The notes below the pieces were generated by a model. It worked only from the letters and a program-made list of their open reading frames with translations. It was not told the DNA's origin and ran no database searches. The translations under genes were made by a program, and so were the position numbers. A stretch of DNA of 64,000 nt from Paractinoplanes brasiliensis (GTDB lineage: Bacteria > Actinomycetota > Actinomycetes > Mycobacteriales > Micromonosporaceae), in NCBI RefSeq assembly GCF_004362215.1, contig NZ_SNWR01000001.1, forward strand, positions 806,001-870,000. Reading direction: 5' to 3'. Of this stretch, positions 43,726-52,109 are shown in pieces. Positions within the stretch are counted from its first letter, which is position 1, and each line of letters starts with the position of its first letter.

Positions 43726-44660
43726 TCGGCCGCAGCCGCGTGATCCCCCGTTCGCGCGGCCGTGCCAATCCGGTAGGCCGAGTTGATGAGGCCGGGCCAG
43801 GGCGTGCTCGCCGTGGTCCGGCCCGCCTCGTAGAGCCTGAGGTACTGCTCGCGCAGCGCGGCCGCGTCCGGCCGACCGGCCAGGGCCAGGGTGTCGTGGC
43901 CGAGACCGATCGATTCCGGCAGCACGAGGGTCCGCACCACGACCCCGCCGGCGGCGCCGACGCGGGCCGGCACAGCCGTCGCCGCCGCCGTGTCGACCAC
44001 GTCGTCGAGCGCGCTGATGGCCACGGCGATCGACTGCAGACCGGCCGGCCGGGCCGGGGTGGCGAGGTGACGGCTGATCGCCAGGTACCGGCTGACCGAC
44101 CGCAGCGAGTACCCGCGGCTGGTGACCCGGTCCGGCAGAAGGCTCCGGCTGTACAGGAAGGTCAGGGGCCGCAGCAGCGGGGCCGGCACCCGGCCCGGAG
44201 CAGGGCCGAAGAACGGCGAGAGCAACAGCAGCCGGTTCACGGCCGGGCCGCCCTGCAGCGTCAACCAGGTGGCCAGGATCGCGCCGGCCGAGATGCCGAC
44301 GACACCGACCTCGTCGCCGAGCGCGGCCGTGATGCCGAGGCCCCGGGTCGCGTACGCGGTGAGATCGCCGGTCTTGACGCGGCGGTGGTCCCGGGAATCG
44401 GTCGTACCGTGGCCCGGCGCCCGCGGGACCCAGACGTTGTAGCCCCGCGCGTGGAAGTCACCGGCGAGCGCGTCCATCTGCTCGGGACCGTGCGTGTAGC
44501 CGTGGAGCAAGAGCACCGCCCGCGGAGTCCGCGATCCGTGGCTGAGCAGACGGCTGCGCGACTGCGACCGGACGGCGGGATCGGCAGCGTCCGCCGCGAC
44601 GGCAGCCTGCGCAGCGTGAGCGGCCGTCACGAAGTCCGAGTGGTCGTCGAGGAGTTTCAT
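43713..44660 (-). CDS. Alpha/beta hydrolase (serine esterase/lipase-like)
   Basis: A 315-residue hydrolase. The oxyanion region is AVLLLHGYTHGPEQMDALAG, the nucleophile elbow GVVGISAGAILATWLTLQ (GxSxG), and the acid/histidine region lies near TLVLPESIGLGHDTLAL. An N-terminal helical part of about 45 residues precedes the core. No signal peptide. It is not closely related to the other hydrolases of the window. It is 72 bases downstream of the sensor-dioxygenase fusion on the same strand and could act on a product of that pathway, which is inference. Confidence 0.85.
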   Translation of the reverse strand: MKLLDDHSDFVTAAHAAQAAVAADAADPAVRSQSRSRLLSHGSRTPRAVLLLHGYTHGPEQMDALAGDFHARGYNVWVPRAPGHGTTDSRDHRRVKTGDLTAYATRGLGITAALGDEVGVVGISAGAILATWLTLQGGPAVNRLLLLSPFFGPAPGRVPAPLLRPLTFLYSRSLLPDRVTSRGYSLRSVSRYLAISRHLATPARPAGLQSIAVAISALDDVVDTAAATAVPARVGAAGGVVVRTLVLPESIGLGHDTLALAGRPDAAALREQYLRLYEAGRTTASTPWPGLINSAYRIGTAARTGDHAAAADQNE

Positions 44661-44732
44661 CGAACAATGAGACGGGACGGAACGGTGCTGGTTCAGTCCG
44701 GCCGCCGAACATCCGGCCAGAACCGGGCCGGG

Positions 44733-45929
44733 TCACTCGGTCAGCAGCGGCTCGAGCACGAAGTCATAGGTCGCGATCCGTACGTCCCCGGTCAGCTCGA
44801 CCGGCACGATGAGCCCGTCGCGCACCGCGTTGGCGGCGTCGCTGGCGAGATAGTCCCCGTCGGCGAAGTAAAGCTGGATGGTGAGCACCTCGTGGTCCGG
44901 GGCAGTCACCTGAAGGTGCAGGTGGGCCGGCCGGTAGAGGTGCCGTCCGAGCTCCCGCAGGACGCTGCCGATCGGGCCGTCCCCGGGAACCGGGTAGGGT
45001 GCCGGCTGAATGGTCGTCACCTCGAAGGTGCCGTCGGCGGCGGCGCCGAACCGGCCCCGCAAATTCCACGGCGGGATGCCCGGCACCATCCCTGAGTAGT
45101 TGCCGTCGGCGTCGGCCTGCCACATGTCGAACTCCGCCGCGGGCAACGGCTCGCCGGTGGTCGAGTGCACGGCGCCTCGGAAAATCAGGGTCTCGCCCTT
45201 CTCGTCCGGCCGCCGCGGCATCACGTTCGGCGGCTCGAGGCGCGGGGCGCCCGGCAGATAGAACGGCCCCAGCAGGCCGAGCGGACTGCCGTGGCGGTGG
45301 GCGCTCTCGGCCGGCTGGTCGTGGATCAGGGCCAGGGCGGGCCACAACTCCGCGTCCGCGTAGAGGCGTAACCAGCCGGCGTCGGCCAGGTCGCGCGAGT
45401 CCAGTACGGATCGCAGGACGTCGGCCATGAGGGCCTGCGCGTACTGCTCGGTGATGTGCGCGAAACCCGGAGCCCGCCGGGACAGCTCGTGGACTATCCG
45501 GTCGATCGGATATCGGACGGCCGGAGCGTCGCGGACCCGGACCACGGGCGGCAAAGCGTCGAGAAGCCGCTCATCGGGGCCGCTCCCGGCCTGCCTGATG
45601 AGGCCTACCATCTGCTCACCCCCGAGCGGGACGATCAGACCTGGCCGGCTGTGCAGGAGTTGGTCGGCGTCCCGGGGCTCGACCCCCGGGTCGCTGGCCA
45701 GAACGAACGGCACCCGCCCGCTGGGCAGGGTCAGTCCCTCGTTCTCCAGGCGCTCCGGGGCTGCACCGTCGGCGAGCAGCCAGCCCGGGCCACGGACGAT
45801 CACCGGCAGCTGCCTGCCGCCACGGAAGCGCACAGCCCAAGGACCCTCGCCCGCGGTGAATCCCCCGGAGATCCCGCACCGTCCACCATAGGTGGTCAGC
45901 GCCTCGGACAACGGATCGGTCTCGAGCAC
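44733..45929 (-). CDS. Fusion of an AraC-type sensor domain with an intradiol dioxygenase catalytic domain
   Basis: A 398-residue protein from GTG 45929 (AGAGG 7 bases upstream). Residues 5-205 match the sensor half of Cupin_6 AraC regulators: TDPLSEALTTYGGRCGISGG, PVIVRGPGWLLADG, and a helical tail up to ALALIHDQPA, exactly where the DNA-binding domain should begin. Instead, from about residue 214, a dioxygenase core begins (SPLGLLGPFYLPGAP) with all four iron ligands: Tyr278 (DGNY), Tyr312 (PAPYPVPGDGPIG), His336 and His338 (RPAHLHLQV). The regulator's helix-turn-helix and the enzyme's dimerisation domain are both missing. It may be a functional chimera or the product of an in-frame deletion between adjacent araC- and catA-like genes. 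Confidence 0.8.
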   Translation of the reverse strand: MLETDPLSEALTTYGGRCGISGGFTAGEGPWAVRFRGGRQLPVIVRGPGWLLADGAAPERLENEGLTLPSGRVPFVLASDPGVEPRDADQLLHSRPGLIVPLGGEQMVGLIRQAGSGPDERLLDALPPVVRVRDAPAVRYPIDRIVHELSRRAPGFAHITEQYAQALMADVLRSVLDSRDLADAGWLRLYADAELWPALALIHDQPAESAHRHGSPLGLLGPFYLPGAPRLEPPNVMPRRPDEKGETLIFRGAVHSTTGEPLPAAEFDMWQADADGNYSGMVPGIPPWNLRGRFGAAADGTFEVTTIQPAPYPVPGDGPIGSVLRELGRHLYRPAHLHLQVTAPDHEVLTIQLYFADGDYLASDAANAVRDGLIVPVELTGDVRIATYDFVLEPLLTE

Positions 45930-46127
45930 TTCGGTACCTCTGCTCTCATGCCGGTGGTTCTCCCTGCGGACGACGCGCTCGCCGCCACCACGTTCACTGC
46001 GAATGTGAGAAGAAACCGGCGACTCACCGTGAACATGCCACCAAAGTCGCGGGACCTGCGAAAACAGCCGCTCCGGACGCATGACCAGTAGGCATTCGAC
46101 CAGTGCGTTTGCGAATAGCTTGCCACG

Positions 46128-47732
46128 ATGTCCCGTCCCCCGCACAACCTCGTGGCCGACCGTTACCGCCTGGTCAGCAGCATCGGCGAAGGAGGCATGG
46201 GCCGGGTCTGGCACGCCCGCGACGAACTGCTCGGCCGGGACGTCGCCGTCAAGGAGATCACGCCCGAGGGCCTGACCCGCACCGAGCTGGGCGACCTGCA
46301 TGAACGAACCATCCGCGAGGCCCGGGCGATCGCCCAGATCAACCACCCGGCGGTGGTGCGCATCTTTGACGTCGTGACCGACGGCGGCACGCCGTGGATC
46401 GTCATGGAGCTCATCTGGGCGCAGTCCCTGCAAGCGGTGCTCGAGCATGACGGACCCCTGACCCCGGCCGAGACGGCTCGGATCGGGCTGGCGGTGCTGA
46501 GCGGCCTGGGCGCGGCGCACCGGGCCGGCATCCTGCACCGTGACGTCAAGCCGGCCAACGTGCTGCTGACCGAGGACGGCCGGGTAGTGCTGACCGACTT
46601 CGGGCTGGCCGTCCTGGCCGGTGACTCGTCCATGACCCGCACCGGGGTCGTGCTGGGCTCGCCGTCATACCTGGCGCCCGAACGCGGCCTGGACGAACCG
46701 GCGGGCGCCCAGGCCGACCTGTGGTCGCTCGGCGCCACGCTCTACGCCGCCGTCGAGGGCCGGCCGCCGTACCAGAAGTCACATCCGATGGCGACCCTGA
46801 CCGCCCTGATGACGGAGCCGCCGCCGGTGTCGGAACGGGCCGGTGCCCTCGGGCCGGTGCTGACCGCCCTGCTGGTCAAGGACCCGGCGGAGCGCGCCGA
46901 CGCCGACGAGACGGAACGCCTGCTGCGCGAGGCACTCGCGGGCGGCTCACCGACGCTGGCGACACCGTCTCCGGAGCCGCCTTCGCCGGCGCCGGCACAG
47001 GAGCCGCCCACGGCCGACGCCCCGAAGCGCCGGGCGCGCTGGCTGATCCCGGCCGTGGTCGCGCTGGCGCTGGCGGGCGGCGTGGCCGTGGCCCGGCCGT
47101 TCACGCCGGTCACCTCGACCGGGGCCCCGGCGGCGTCGGTCTCGTCCGTGCCGGCCGGGCCGGTCGGGCCGTCGGCGTCCGGCCGTCCGGTGCCGGGCGC
47201 GCCGTCCAGCGGCCCGGACGGCCCGTCCGCCTCGCGCCCGGGCCGTCCCCCGTCCGATCCGGTGCCGGCCCCGGTCGTCGTCGCTCCGCCGGCCTCGAGC
47301 CGTCCGCCGGTCGCGCCTCGCACCACCGGCCCCACTCCACCCGCGGCCGCCCCGGCCACCACCGACGTCGCCGTCGGCAGTCCGATCTGGAACCACGGTA
47401 CGAGCACGTGCCTGCACCTGCCGGGCCGCGGCCGCGAGGTACAGCTGTGGTCGTGCGACGGCTCGGACAATCAGAAATTCGACTTCCCGGGCGACGGGAC
47501 GCTCCGAGTGCTCGGCCAGTGCGTGCAGGCCGCGTCGACCGAGACCGGCGCCCGGCTGCGGGGCGCCCGCTGCACCGGATCGGCCCAGCAGCGGTTCGTC
47601 CTCAACGCGGCCCAGGACCTCATCCTTCTCCCGGCCGACAAATGCGTAGACGTGCCCGACGGAAACAGCGCGAACGGTGTGCCGGCCCAGATCTGGACAT
47701 GCGCCGGCACCGATAACCAGAAGTGGAACTGA
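46128..47732 (+). CDS. Ser/Thr protein kinase with extracellular ricin-type lectin domain
   Basis: A 534-residue membrane kinase related to that at 28180-29781. Kinase motifs are complete: GEGGMGRV loop (20-27), Lys42 in VAVKE, HRDVKPAN (137-144), DFG (157-159). A membrane helix (WLIPAVVALALAGGVAVARP) near residue 310 and a long Pro/Ser/Gly linker lead to a C-terminal beta-trefoil of the ricin B type (STCLHLPGRGREVQLWSCDG, QKFDFPGDGTLRVLGQCVQA, KCVDVPDGNSANGVPAQIWT), with QKW/QRF repeat ends. It likely senses a sugar outside the cell. Divergent from the fusion gene. Confidence 0.92.
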   Translation: MSRPPHNLVADRYRLVSSIGEGGMGRVWHARDELLGRDVAVKEITPEGLTRTELGDLHERTIREARAIAQINHPAVVRIFDVVTDGGTPWIVMELIWAQSLQAVLEHDGPLTPAETARIGLAVLSGLGAAHRAGILHRDVKPANVLLTEDGRVVLTDFGLAVLAGDSSMTRTGVVLGSPSYLAPERGLDEPAGAQADLWSLGATLYAAVEGRPPYQKSHPMATLTALMTEPPPVSERAGALGPVLTALLVKDPAERADADETERLLREALAGGSPTLATPSPEPPSPAPAQEPPTADAPKRRARWLIPAVVALALAGGVAVARPFTPVTSTGAPAASVSSVPAGPVGPSASGRPVPGAPSSGPDGPSASRPGRPPSDPVPAPVVVAPPASSRPPVAPRTTGPTPPAAAPATTDVAVGSPIWNHGTSTCLHLPGRGREVQLWSCDGSDNQKFDFPGDGTLRVLGQCVQAASTETGARLRGARCTGSAQQRFVLNAAQDLILLPADKCVDVPDGNSANGVPAQIWTCAGTDNQKWN

Positions 47733-47745
47733 CGCCGCCGGGGGA

Positions 47746-48003
47746 TCAGGCGGCGGAACCACGGTTCAGGCCGGCCAGCCGGCGCCGGATCTCGGGAACC
47801 TGCTCCTCGATTCCGGCGGCGGCTCGGACCTCCTCGGTCGCCGCGCCGGCCCATTACGCGTCGTCGATGAACACCACCAGATATTCGCCGCCGCCGTGGG
47901 CTACGGCGACGCACCGGGACCGCCACGCGGCCTCCTTCGTATAATTCGTGCGCACCACAACGGCGTCCGGATTCCTCCGCTCGCCGAACGAGGGAAGGCG
48001 GGG
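47746..48003 (-). pseudogene. DUF6924-like fragment with in-frame stop
   Basis: The minus-strand frame downstream of the penicillin-binding protein reads LPSFGERRNPDAVVVRTNYT, then KEAAWRSRCVAVAHGGGEYL, VVFIDDA and a TAA (47854-47856), after which the same frame continues sensibly (WAGAATEEVRAAAGIEEQVP, RRRLAGLNRGSAA) to a TGA at 47746. The VVRTNYTKEAAW and FIDDA blocks resemble small DUF6924 proteins of actinomycetes. With no good start and a stop in the middle it is probably a decayed gene. Family match is from memory of the pattern and is tentative. Confidence 0.4.
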
Positions 48004-48016
48004 TCGCCCGGTCAGG

Positions 48017-49138
48017 TCAGCCGTTCAGTCCGGTCAGGAAGCGGCGCACGATCGGCACAGCGGTCTCGGCACCGGCGCCACCGTTCTCCACGAGGACGGC
48101 GAAGGCGATGTCACCTTGCCAGCCAACGAACCAGGCATGGGTCTCGGTCGAGGAGTTGTCGAACTCGGCGCTGCCGGTCTTGCCGAAGACCGGACCGCCC
48201 TCGACGTTGTTCAGCCCGCGGCCCGTGCCTGATGTGACCACCTCGCGCATCAGCCGCTTCAGGGCGCTGACGGCATCCTTGTCGAGGGCGGCGCCGTCAG
48301 CGGCGGGCTCGGCCGGAGCCGGGTCGAGCACCAGCCGGGGCTGGAGGAACCGGCCGCGTGCGACCGCCGCTGTCGCGCCGGCCATGGCGATCGGGCTGAC
48401 CGCGGTCTGCCCCTGCCCGAAGGCCGCCTGAGCCAGTTCGGCCGGGTCGCCGGCAGCGGACACCGTGCCGCTGAACGCCTTGACGCCCAGGTCCCACTCG
48501 CTCCCGAGCCCGACCGCGGTGGATGCGGACTGCAGGCCGGCCGCGCCCGCCAGCACGGCCGAATCGCTGATTCGGACGGCGACCAGTGAGCTCGGCCGTG
48601 ACTCGGCGGCGGTCGCGCGGTCGGCCGCGACCTGGGTCGGCTGATCGATCGTGGTCCGGACCGGCGTGCCTTCGACCGGCTCGGTGCGATGCAGCTCGAC
48701 CGGCTCGTCCCGGCCGTCGCGTTCGATCACCACGGCGAGCGCCGGCGTGCCGCGCAGCCTGCTGTCGTATCGCTGCTGCAGGCCACCGTGCCCGGCGTCG
48801 TCCCCGGCGGCCAGGGTTCCCGGGTCGGCCTTGAGGTCGTCGGCCGTGACCGGGTCGACGGTACCGAGCAGGGCGCGGGCGAACATCCGGCTCGGTGCCA
48901 GCTCGCGCTTCTGCGCGTTCAGCGTGACCCCACGCAGCTTCCGCAGCACCTTCTCGACCTTCGAGAAGTCAGCCTCCCGCAGGGTGACGACCTCGACCGG
49001 GCCGGTGGCGGTGCCGATCGGCCAGGCATCGAGGAAATCGTCCAGCGCGCCCCCGGCGCCGCCGGAGCCGCAGGCGGCCACGCCGGATCCGAGCATCACC
49101 GCGGTGAGCAGGGCCGCCGACGCCCGCCGGCTTCTCAT
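48017..49138 (-). pseudogene. Penicillin-binding protein (class B-like lipoprotein) lacking SxxK; two internal deletions
   Basis: A 373-residue open frame with lipobox AAC, related to actinomycete penicillin-binding transpeptidases of about 600 residues. Recognisable blocks are RELAPSRMFARALLGTVDPV, GHGGLQQRYDSRLRGTPALA, RPSSLVAVRI, then AVGLGSEWDLGVKAFSGTVS, AFGQGQTAVSPIAMAGATAA and GKTGSAEF. The NTF2-like domain expected after ALDDFLDAW is gone, and the segment between AVRISDSAVLAG and LQSASTAVGLG, which should hold the catalytic SxxK and SxN motifs, is missing too. Both losses keep the frame. KTG alone remains, so it cannot be a transpeptidase; a beta-lactam-binding decoy is conceivable but unlikely. 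Confidence 0.75.
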
Positions 49139-49186
49139 CGTGGCCGAAGCCAGTTACCTGGATGTGGAGCGGAAGTTGAACCCCGC

Positions 49187-49852
49187 TCAGACGGCCTCGG
49201 TACCCTTGGCCCGCCGCAACGCCGGGTTCCACTGCTCAGGAAAGGTCCAGCCGAATCGTACGGCGCCCAGCCGGACGACCGTGGTGACGGCGAGACAGAC
49301 GAGGCCGGCCATCGGGATCGGTGTGCCCACGGTGACCAGCACGATGAGGGCGGCTGCCCCGGCCCCGGCAGCCACGGCGTACAACGTGCCGACCCGCAGG
49401 AAAGAGATCGGCCGGCTCAGGATGAGGTCGCGCAGCATGCCGCCGCCGATCGCACCGATGACGCCGACGACCAGCGCCCCGGCCGCGCCGACGCCGAGCG
49501 ACAGCGCCTTCGAGGCGGCGATCGCCCCGAACAGTCCCATCACCACCGCGTCCAGCACCGTGATCAGCCAGTCGACGCGAGCGAGCAACGGTTGCAGCAC
49601 CATACCCAGCACGGCCGCGCCGCCGGCCACCACGAGGTACCAGTTCTGCCAGATCACAACGGGCGGCTGGTTGAGCACGATGTCGCGCAGCAGGCTGCCG
49701 CCGAGCGAAACGGCGAGCCCGATGACGATGACGCCGAGCAGATCGATGCGACGGTGTCTCTCCCCCGCGGCGAACAGCGCACCTTGCAGGCCGCCGAGCC
49801 CGGCGGCGAGCAACTCGATCCACAGCGCAACTTGGAACGGCATGACCGACAT
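49187..49852 (-). CDS. TRIC/YadS-family membrane protein (UPF0126)
   Basis: A 221-residue integral membrane protein with about seven hydrophobic segments and the duplicated family motif: LLGVIVIGLAVSLGGSLLRD with ILVNQPP-like VLNQPPVV in the first half, and VIGAIGGGMLRDLILSRPIS in the second. Bacterial homologues form TRIC-like trimeric cation channels. ATG 49852 has GAAGGGG upstream; ATG 49843 is an alternative. Its promoter carries the GCAATATATTGC palindrome over the -10 box, so it may belong to the same regulon as the two GntR genes. Confidence 0.9.
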   Translation of the reverse strand: MSVMPFQVALWIELLAAGLGGLQGALFAAGERHRRIDLLGVIVIGLAVSLGGSLLRDIVLNQPPVVIWQNWYLVVAGGAAVLGMVLQPLLARVDWLITVLDAVVMGLFGAIAASKALSLGVGAAGALVVGVIGAIGGGMLRDLILSRPISFLRVGTLYAVAAGAGAAALIVLVTVGTPIPMAGLVCLAVTTVVRLGAVRFGWTFPEQWNPALRRAKGTEAV

Positions 49853-49892
49853 GCGTACACCCCTTCGCCCTCGCCCTCCACCACTGGCAATG

Positions 49893-49924
49893 TGCAATAT
49901 ATTGCCGACGTCATACCTGTTCAA
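49893..49924 (-). promoter_or_regulatory. Promoter of the TRIC-like gene with perfect GCAATATATTGC palindrome
   Basis: On the minus strand TTGAAC (49919-49924), 17 bases, TATATT (49896-49901). The palindrome GCAATATATTGC (49894-49905) covers the -10 box. It is the fourth site of this type in the window. Confidence 0.65.
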
Positions 49925-50044
49925 CATGGCGTCACGCACACATCTAGGTCAAGGCACAGAAGTTCGGAAAGTTCATTCGCGCGGCGTCTGGGTTAACAAC
50001 GTCACCCTCACTTCGATTCGCGAGGCGTGGCTGGCGCGGACTGG

Positions 50045-51106
50045 TCAGCAAGCGCGCGACGGGCCGACCACTCCATTGATCGTCACGCCTGGCTGCTGCC
50101 ACGTCGGTACGATTGCTTCGAGCATGGGGAACGGGAAGGGCAGCGGCACCCGCGTCAGCTCGTCGAGCCGAGCGAGGTCAGCCGCCGGGATCTCGACCCG
50201 CAACGAGCCGAGGTTCGCGTCCAGCTGCTCGACCGTCCGGACGCCGATGATCGTCGTCGTCACCTCGGCCCGTCCGGTCACCCAGGCCAGGGCGACCGAG
50301 GCCACCGTGGTGTTCAGCCGGTCGGCGATCTCGGCGAGCTCGTCGAGGAGCACGTACGTGGACTCGGGCAGCGAGTCGGCGTTGCCCATCTTGGCCCGGC
50401 CGGAGTCGGTCGGCCGGCCGACCGATCGGGTGTACTTACCGGTCAGCACGCCCCCATGGAGCGGGCTCCACGGGGTGACGCCGAGACCGAGGCCCCGGAC
50501 GGCCGCGAACAGCTCACCCTCGACCGTCCGTTCGAGCAGGGAGTACTCCACCTGGATACCGGCGAGAGCACTCCAGCCGCGCAGTTCGGCGATGGTCGCC
50601 AGGCGGGCGACCGCCCAGGCCGGGGTATCCGAGAGCCCGATGTAGCGGATGTGTCCGGCCCGCACCAGGTCTTCAAGCGTGCCTAGAGTCTCTTCGAGCG
50701 GGGTATGCGGATCTTGGTTGTGCAGCCAGTACAGGTCGATGTAATCGGTGCCGAGCCGGCGGAGCGAGGCCTCCAGTTGATGCCGGATCGCCTTGCGGCC
50801 CGCCCCTCCGCCGTTCGGGTCACCCGGGAACATGCTTCCGGCGAACTTCGTCGCCAGCACGACCCGGTCGCGCCGCCCGGGCCGCTTGGCCAGGTAGCCG
50901 CCGATGACCTCCTCCGAGTTTCCACCGGTGTAGCCGTTGGCGGTATCCAGGATGTTGCCGCCGGCCTCCAGGTAGCGGTCGATGATCGCCTCGGCGGAAG
51001 CCTCGTCGGCCCCCCAGCCGGCGTCACCGAAGTTCATGGTGCCCAGGGTGAGAGGGCTGACGCGCAACCCGGTGCGCCCGAAGGTCCGATAATCAGTCAG
51101 TTCCAC
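50045..51106 (-). CDS. Aldo/keto reductase
   Basis: A 353-residue NADPH-dependent oxidoreductase of the (beta/alpha)8 type. The active-site tetrad is visible: Asp and Tyr in ILDTANGYTGGNSEEVIGGY, Lys in RVVLATKFAGSM, His in YIDLYWLHNQDPHTPLEETL. The C-terminal cofactor site is TTTIIGVRTVEQLDANLGSL. The start is GTG 51106 with AGAAGGG upstream, 18 bases after the epoxide-hydrolase-like gene, making it the last gene of the MarR-controlled operon. It would reduce an aldehyde or ketone of unknown identity. Confidence 0.92.
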   Translation of the reverse strand: MELTDYRTFGRTGLRVSPLTLGTMNFGDAGWGADEASAEAIIDRYLEAGGNILDTANGYTGGNSEEVIGGYLAKRPGRRDRVVLATKFAGSMFPGDPNGGGAGRKAIRHQLEASLRRLGTDYIDLYWLHNQDPHTPLEETLGTLEDLVRAGHIRYIGLSDTPAWAVARLATIAELRGWSALAGIQVEYSLLERTVEGELFAAVRGLGLGVTPWSPLHGGVLTGKYTRSVGRPTDSGRAKMGNADSLPESTYVLLDELAEIADRLNTTVASVALAWVTGRAEVTTTIIGVRTVEQLDANLGSLRVEIPAADLARLDELTRVPLPFPFPMLEAIVPTWQQPGVTINGVVGPSRAC

Positions 51107-51123
51107 AGAGGTGCCCTTCTCGG

Positions 51124-52104
51124 TCAGGCCAGGTCGTGAATGAACGCCAGCAGGAGGCCGGTCACGGCCTTCGGCTGCTCCAGATGAGCCCAGTGCCCAG
51201 CGCCCGGGACGATGACGGTGCCCTGGAACCCGGGGTGGCTCTGCTCCAGGCCCGTGGCGAACTGGGGGTCGTCGAGCACCGAGCGGACCACGTCGCGCTC
51301 GCCCAGGACGAGCTGCGAAGGCATCGAGAGCCGGACGTCGTCGAAGGCCGCGGTCAGCTCCCACGAGCGGTCCATGTTGCGATAGAACGCGAGGGAGCCG
51401 GTGAAGCCGTATTTCTCGTACGACTCCACCAGCGTCTCGAAGTAGTCCTCGGGCATCCAGGCCGGCCGCTGCCCGGGGTCGGGCCAGATATCGAGCATGC
51501 CCTGCCCCGGTTCGAGCACCAGACGCCGGTCGATGTCGCCGACCTCGTACTCGTGGCTCAGTGCGTGGAAGATGCCGCGCAGGGACGCCCGCGGATCCCG
51601 GCCGAATTCCTCGTCGGCCGGTCCCACGTCCTGCAGATAGTCGAGATAGAACCGCCGGCCGTCGGTGAACATGCCCCGGGTGCCCTCGGCCAGGCCGACC
51701 GGCCCCCGGGGGATCTGTGGGGGCGCACTGATCGCCACGACCCCCCGGACCAGGTCGGGACGCATCATGGCCAGCCCCCAGGCGGTGAGGGCCCCCCATT
51801 CGCGCCCGATGACGGCGACCGGGCCGGCGCCGAGGTGCTTCAGCAGCGCGACGAGATCGCCGACGACGTGCAGGACCGTGTAGGCGTCGGCCGCCGGCGG
51901 GTGCTCGCTGTTCCCGAAGCCGCGCAGGTCGGGTGCGATCACCCGGTACCCACCGGCGGCGAGCGCCTCGATCTGATGGCGCCATGTGCGGGCGCTCTCC
52001 GGGAAGCCGTGCAGCAGGACGACGGGTGGCCCGGAGCCCTCGTCGAGGTAGGCCACCCGGATGCCGTTCACGGTGGTTTCGTGCCACCCGTGGTCGTGGG
52101 TCAC
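51124..52104 (-). CDS. Epoxide-hydrolase-like alpha/beta hydrolase with atypical nucleophile
   Basis: A 326-residue enzyme with the epoxide hydrolase architecture: oxyanion motif LLHGFPESARTWRHQIEALA, cap region with YEVGDIDRR and a tyrosine-bearing AFYRNMDRSWE, and the histidine region PGAGHWAHLEQP. The nucleophile elbow reads VIGREWGALTAW, where epoxide hydrolases and haloalkane dehalogenases have GHDWG; the nucleophilic Asp is Glu and the preceding His is Arg. Activity may be altered or lost. GTG 52104 lies 5 bases after the cupin stop, so translation is coupled. Confidence 0.85.
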   Translation of the reverse strand: MTHDHGWHETTVNGIRVAYLDEGSGPPVVLLHGFPESARTWRHQIEALAAGGYRVIAPDLRGFGNSEHPPAADAYTVLHVVGDLVALLKHLGAGPVAVIGREWGALTAWGLAMMRPDLVRGVVAISAPPQIPRGPVGLAEGTRGMFTDGRRFYLDYLQDVGPADEEFGRDPRASLRGIFHALSHEYEVGDIDRRLVLEPGQGMLDIWPDPGQRPAWMPEDYFETLVESYEKYGFTGSLAFYRNMDRSWELTAAFDDVRLSMPSQLVLGERDVVRSVLDDPQFATGLEQSHPGFQGTVIVPGAGHWAHLEQPKAVTGLLLAFIHDLA

Positions 52105-52109
52105 GGCGA

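Noticed and set aside
43284..45095. Plus-strand frame of about 600 codons spanning a small secreted gene and two minus-strand genes
   Set aside because: It crosses genes with clear families in other frames and has no domain of its own.
44733..46538. A longer start for the sensor-dioxygenase fusion, up to 46538
   Set aside because: The extra 200 codons lie opposite the divergent kinase gene and have no protein-like pattern; GTG 45929 has a ribosome site and begins the AraC-type domain.
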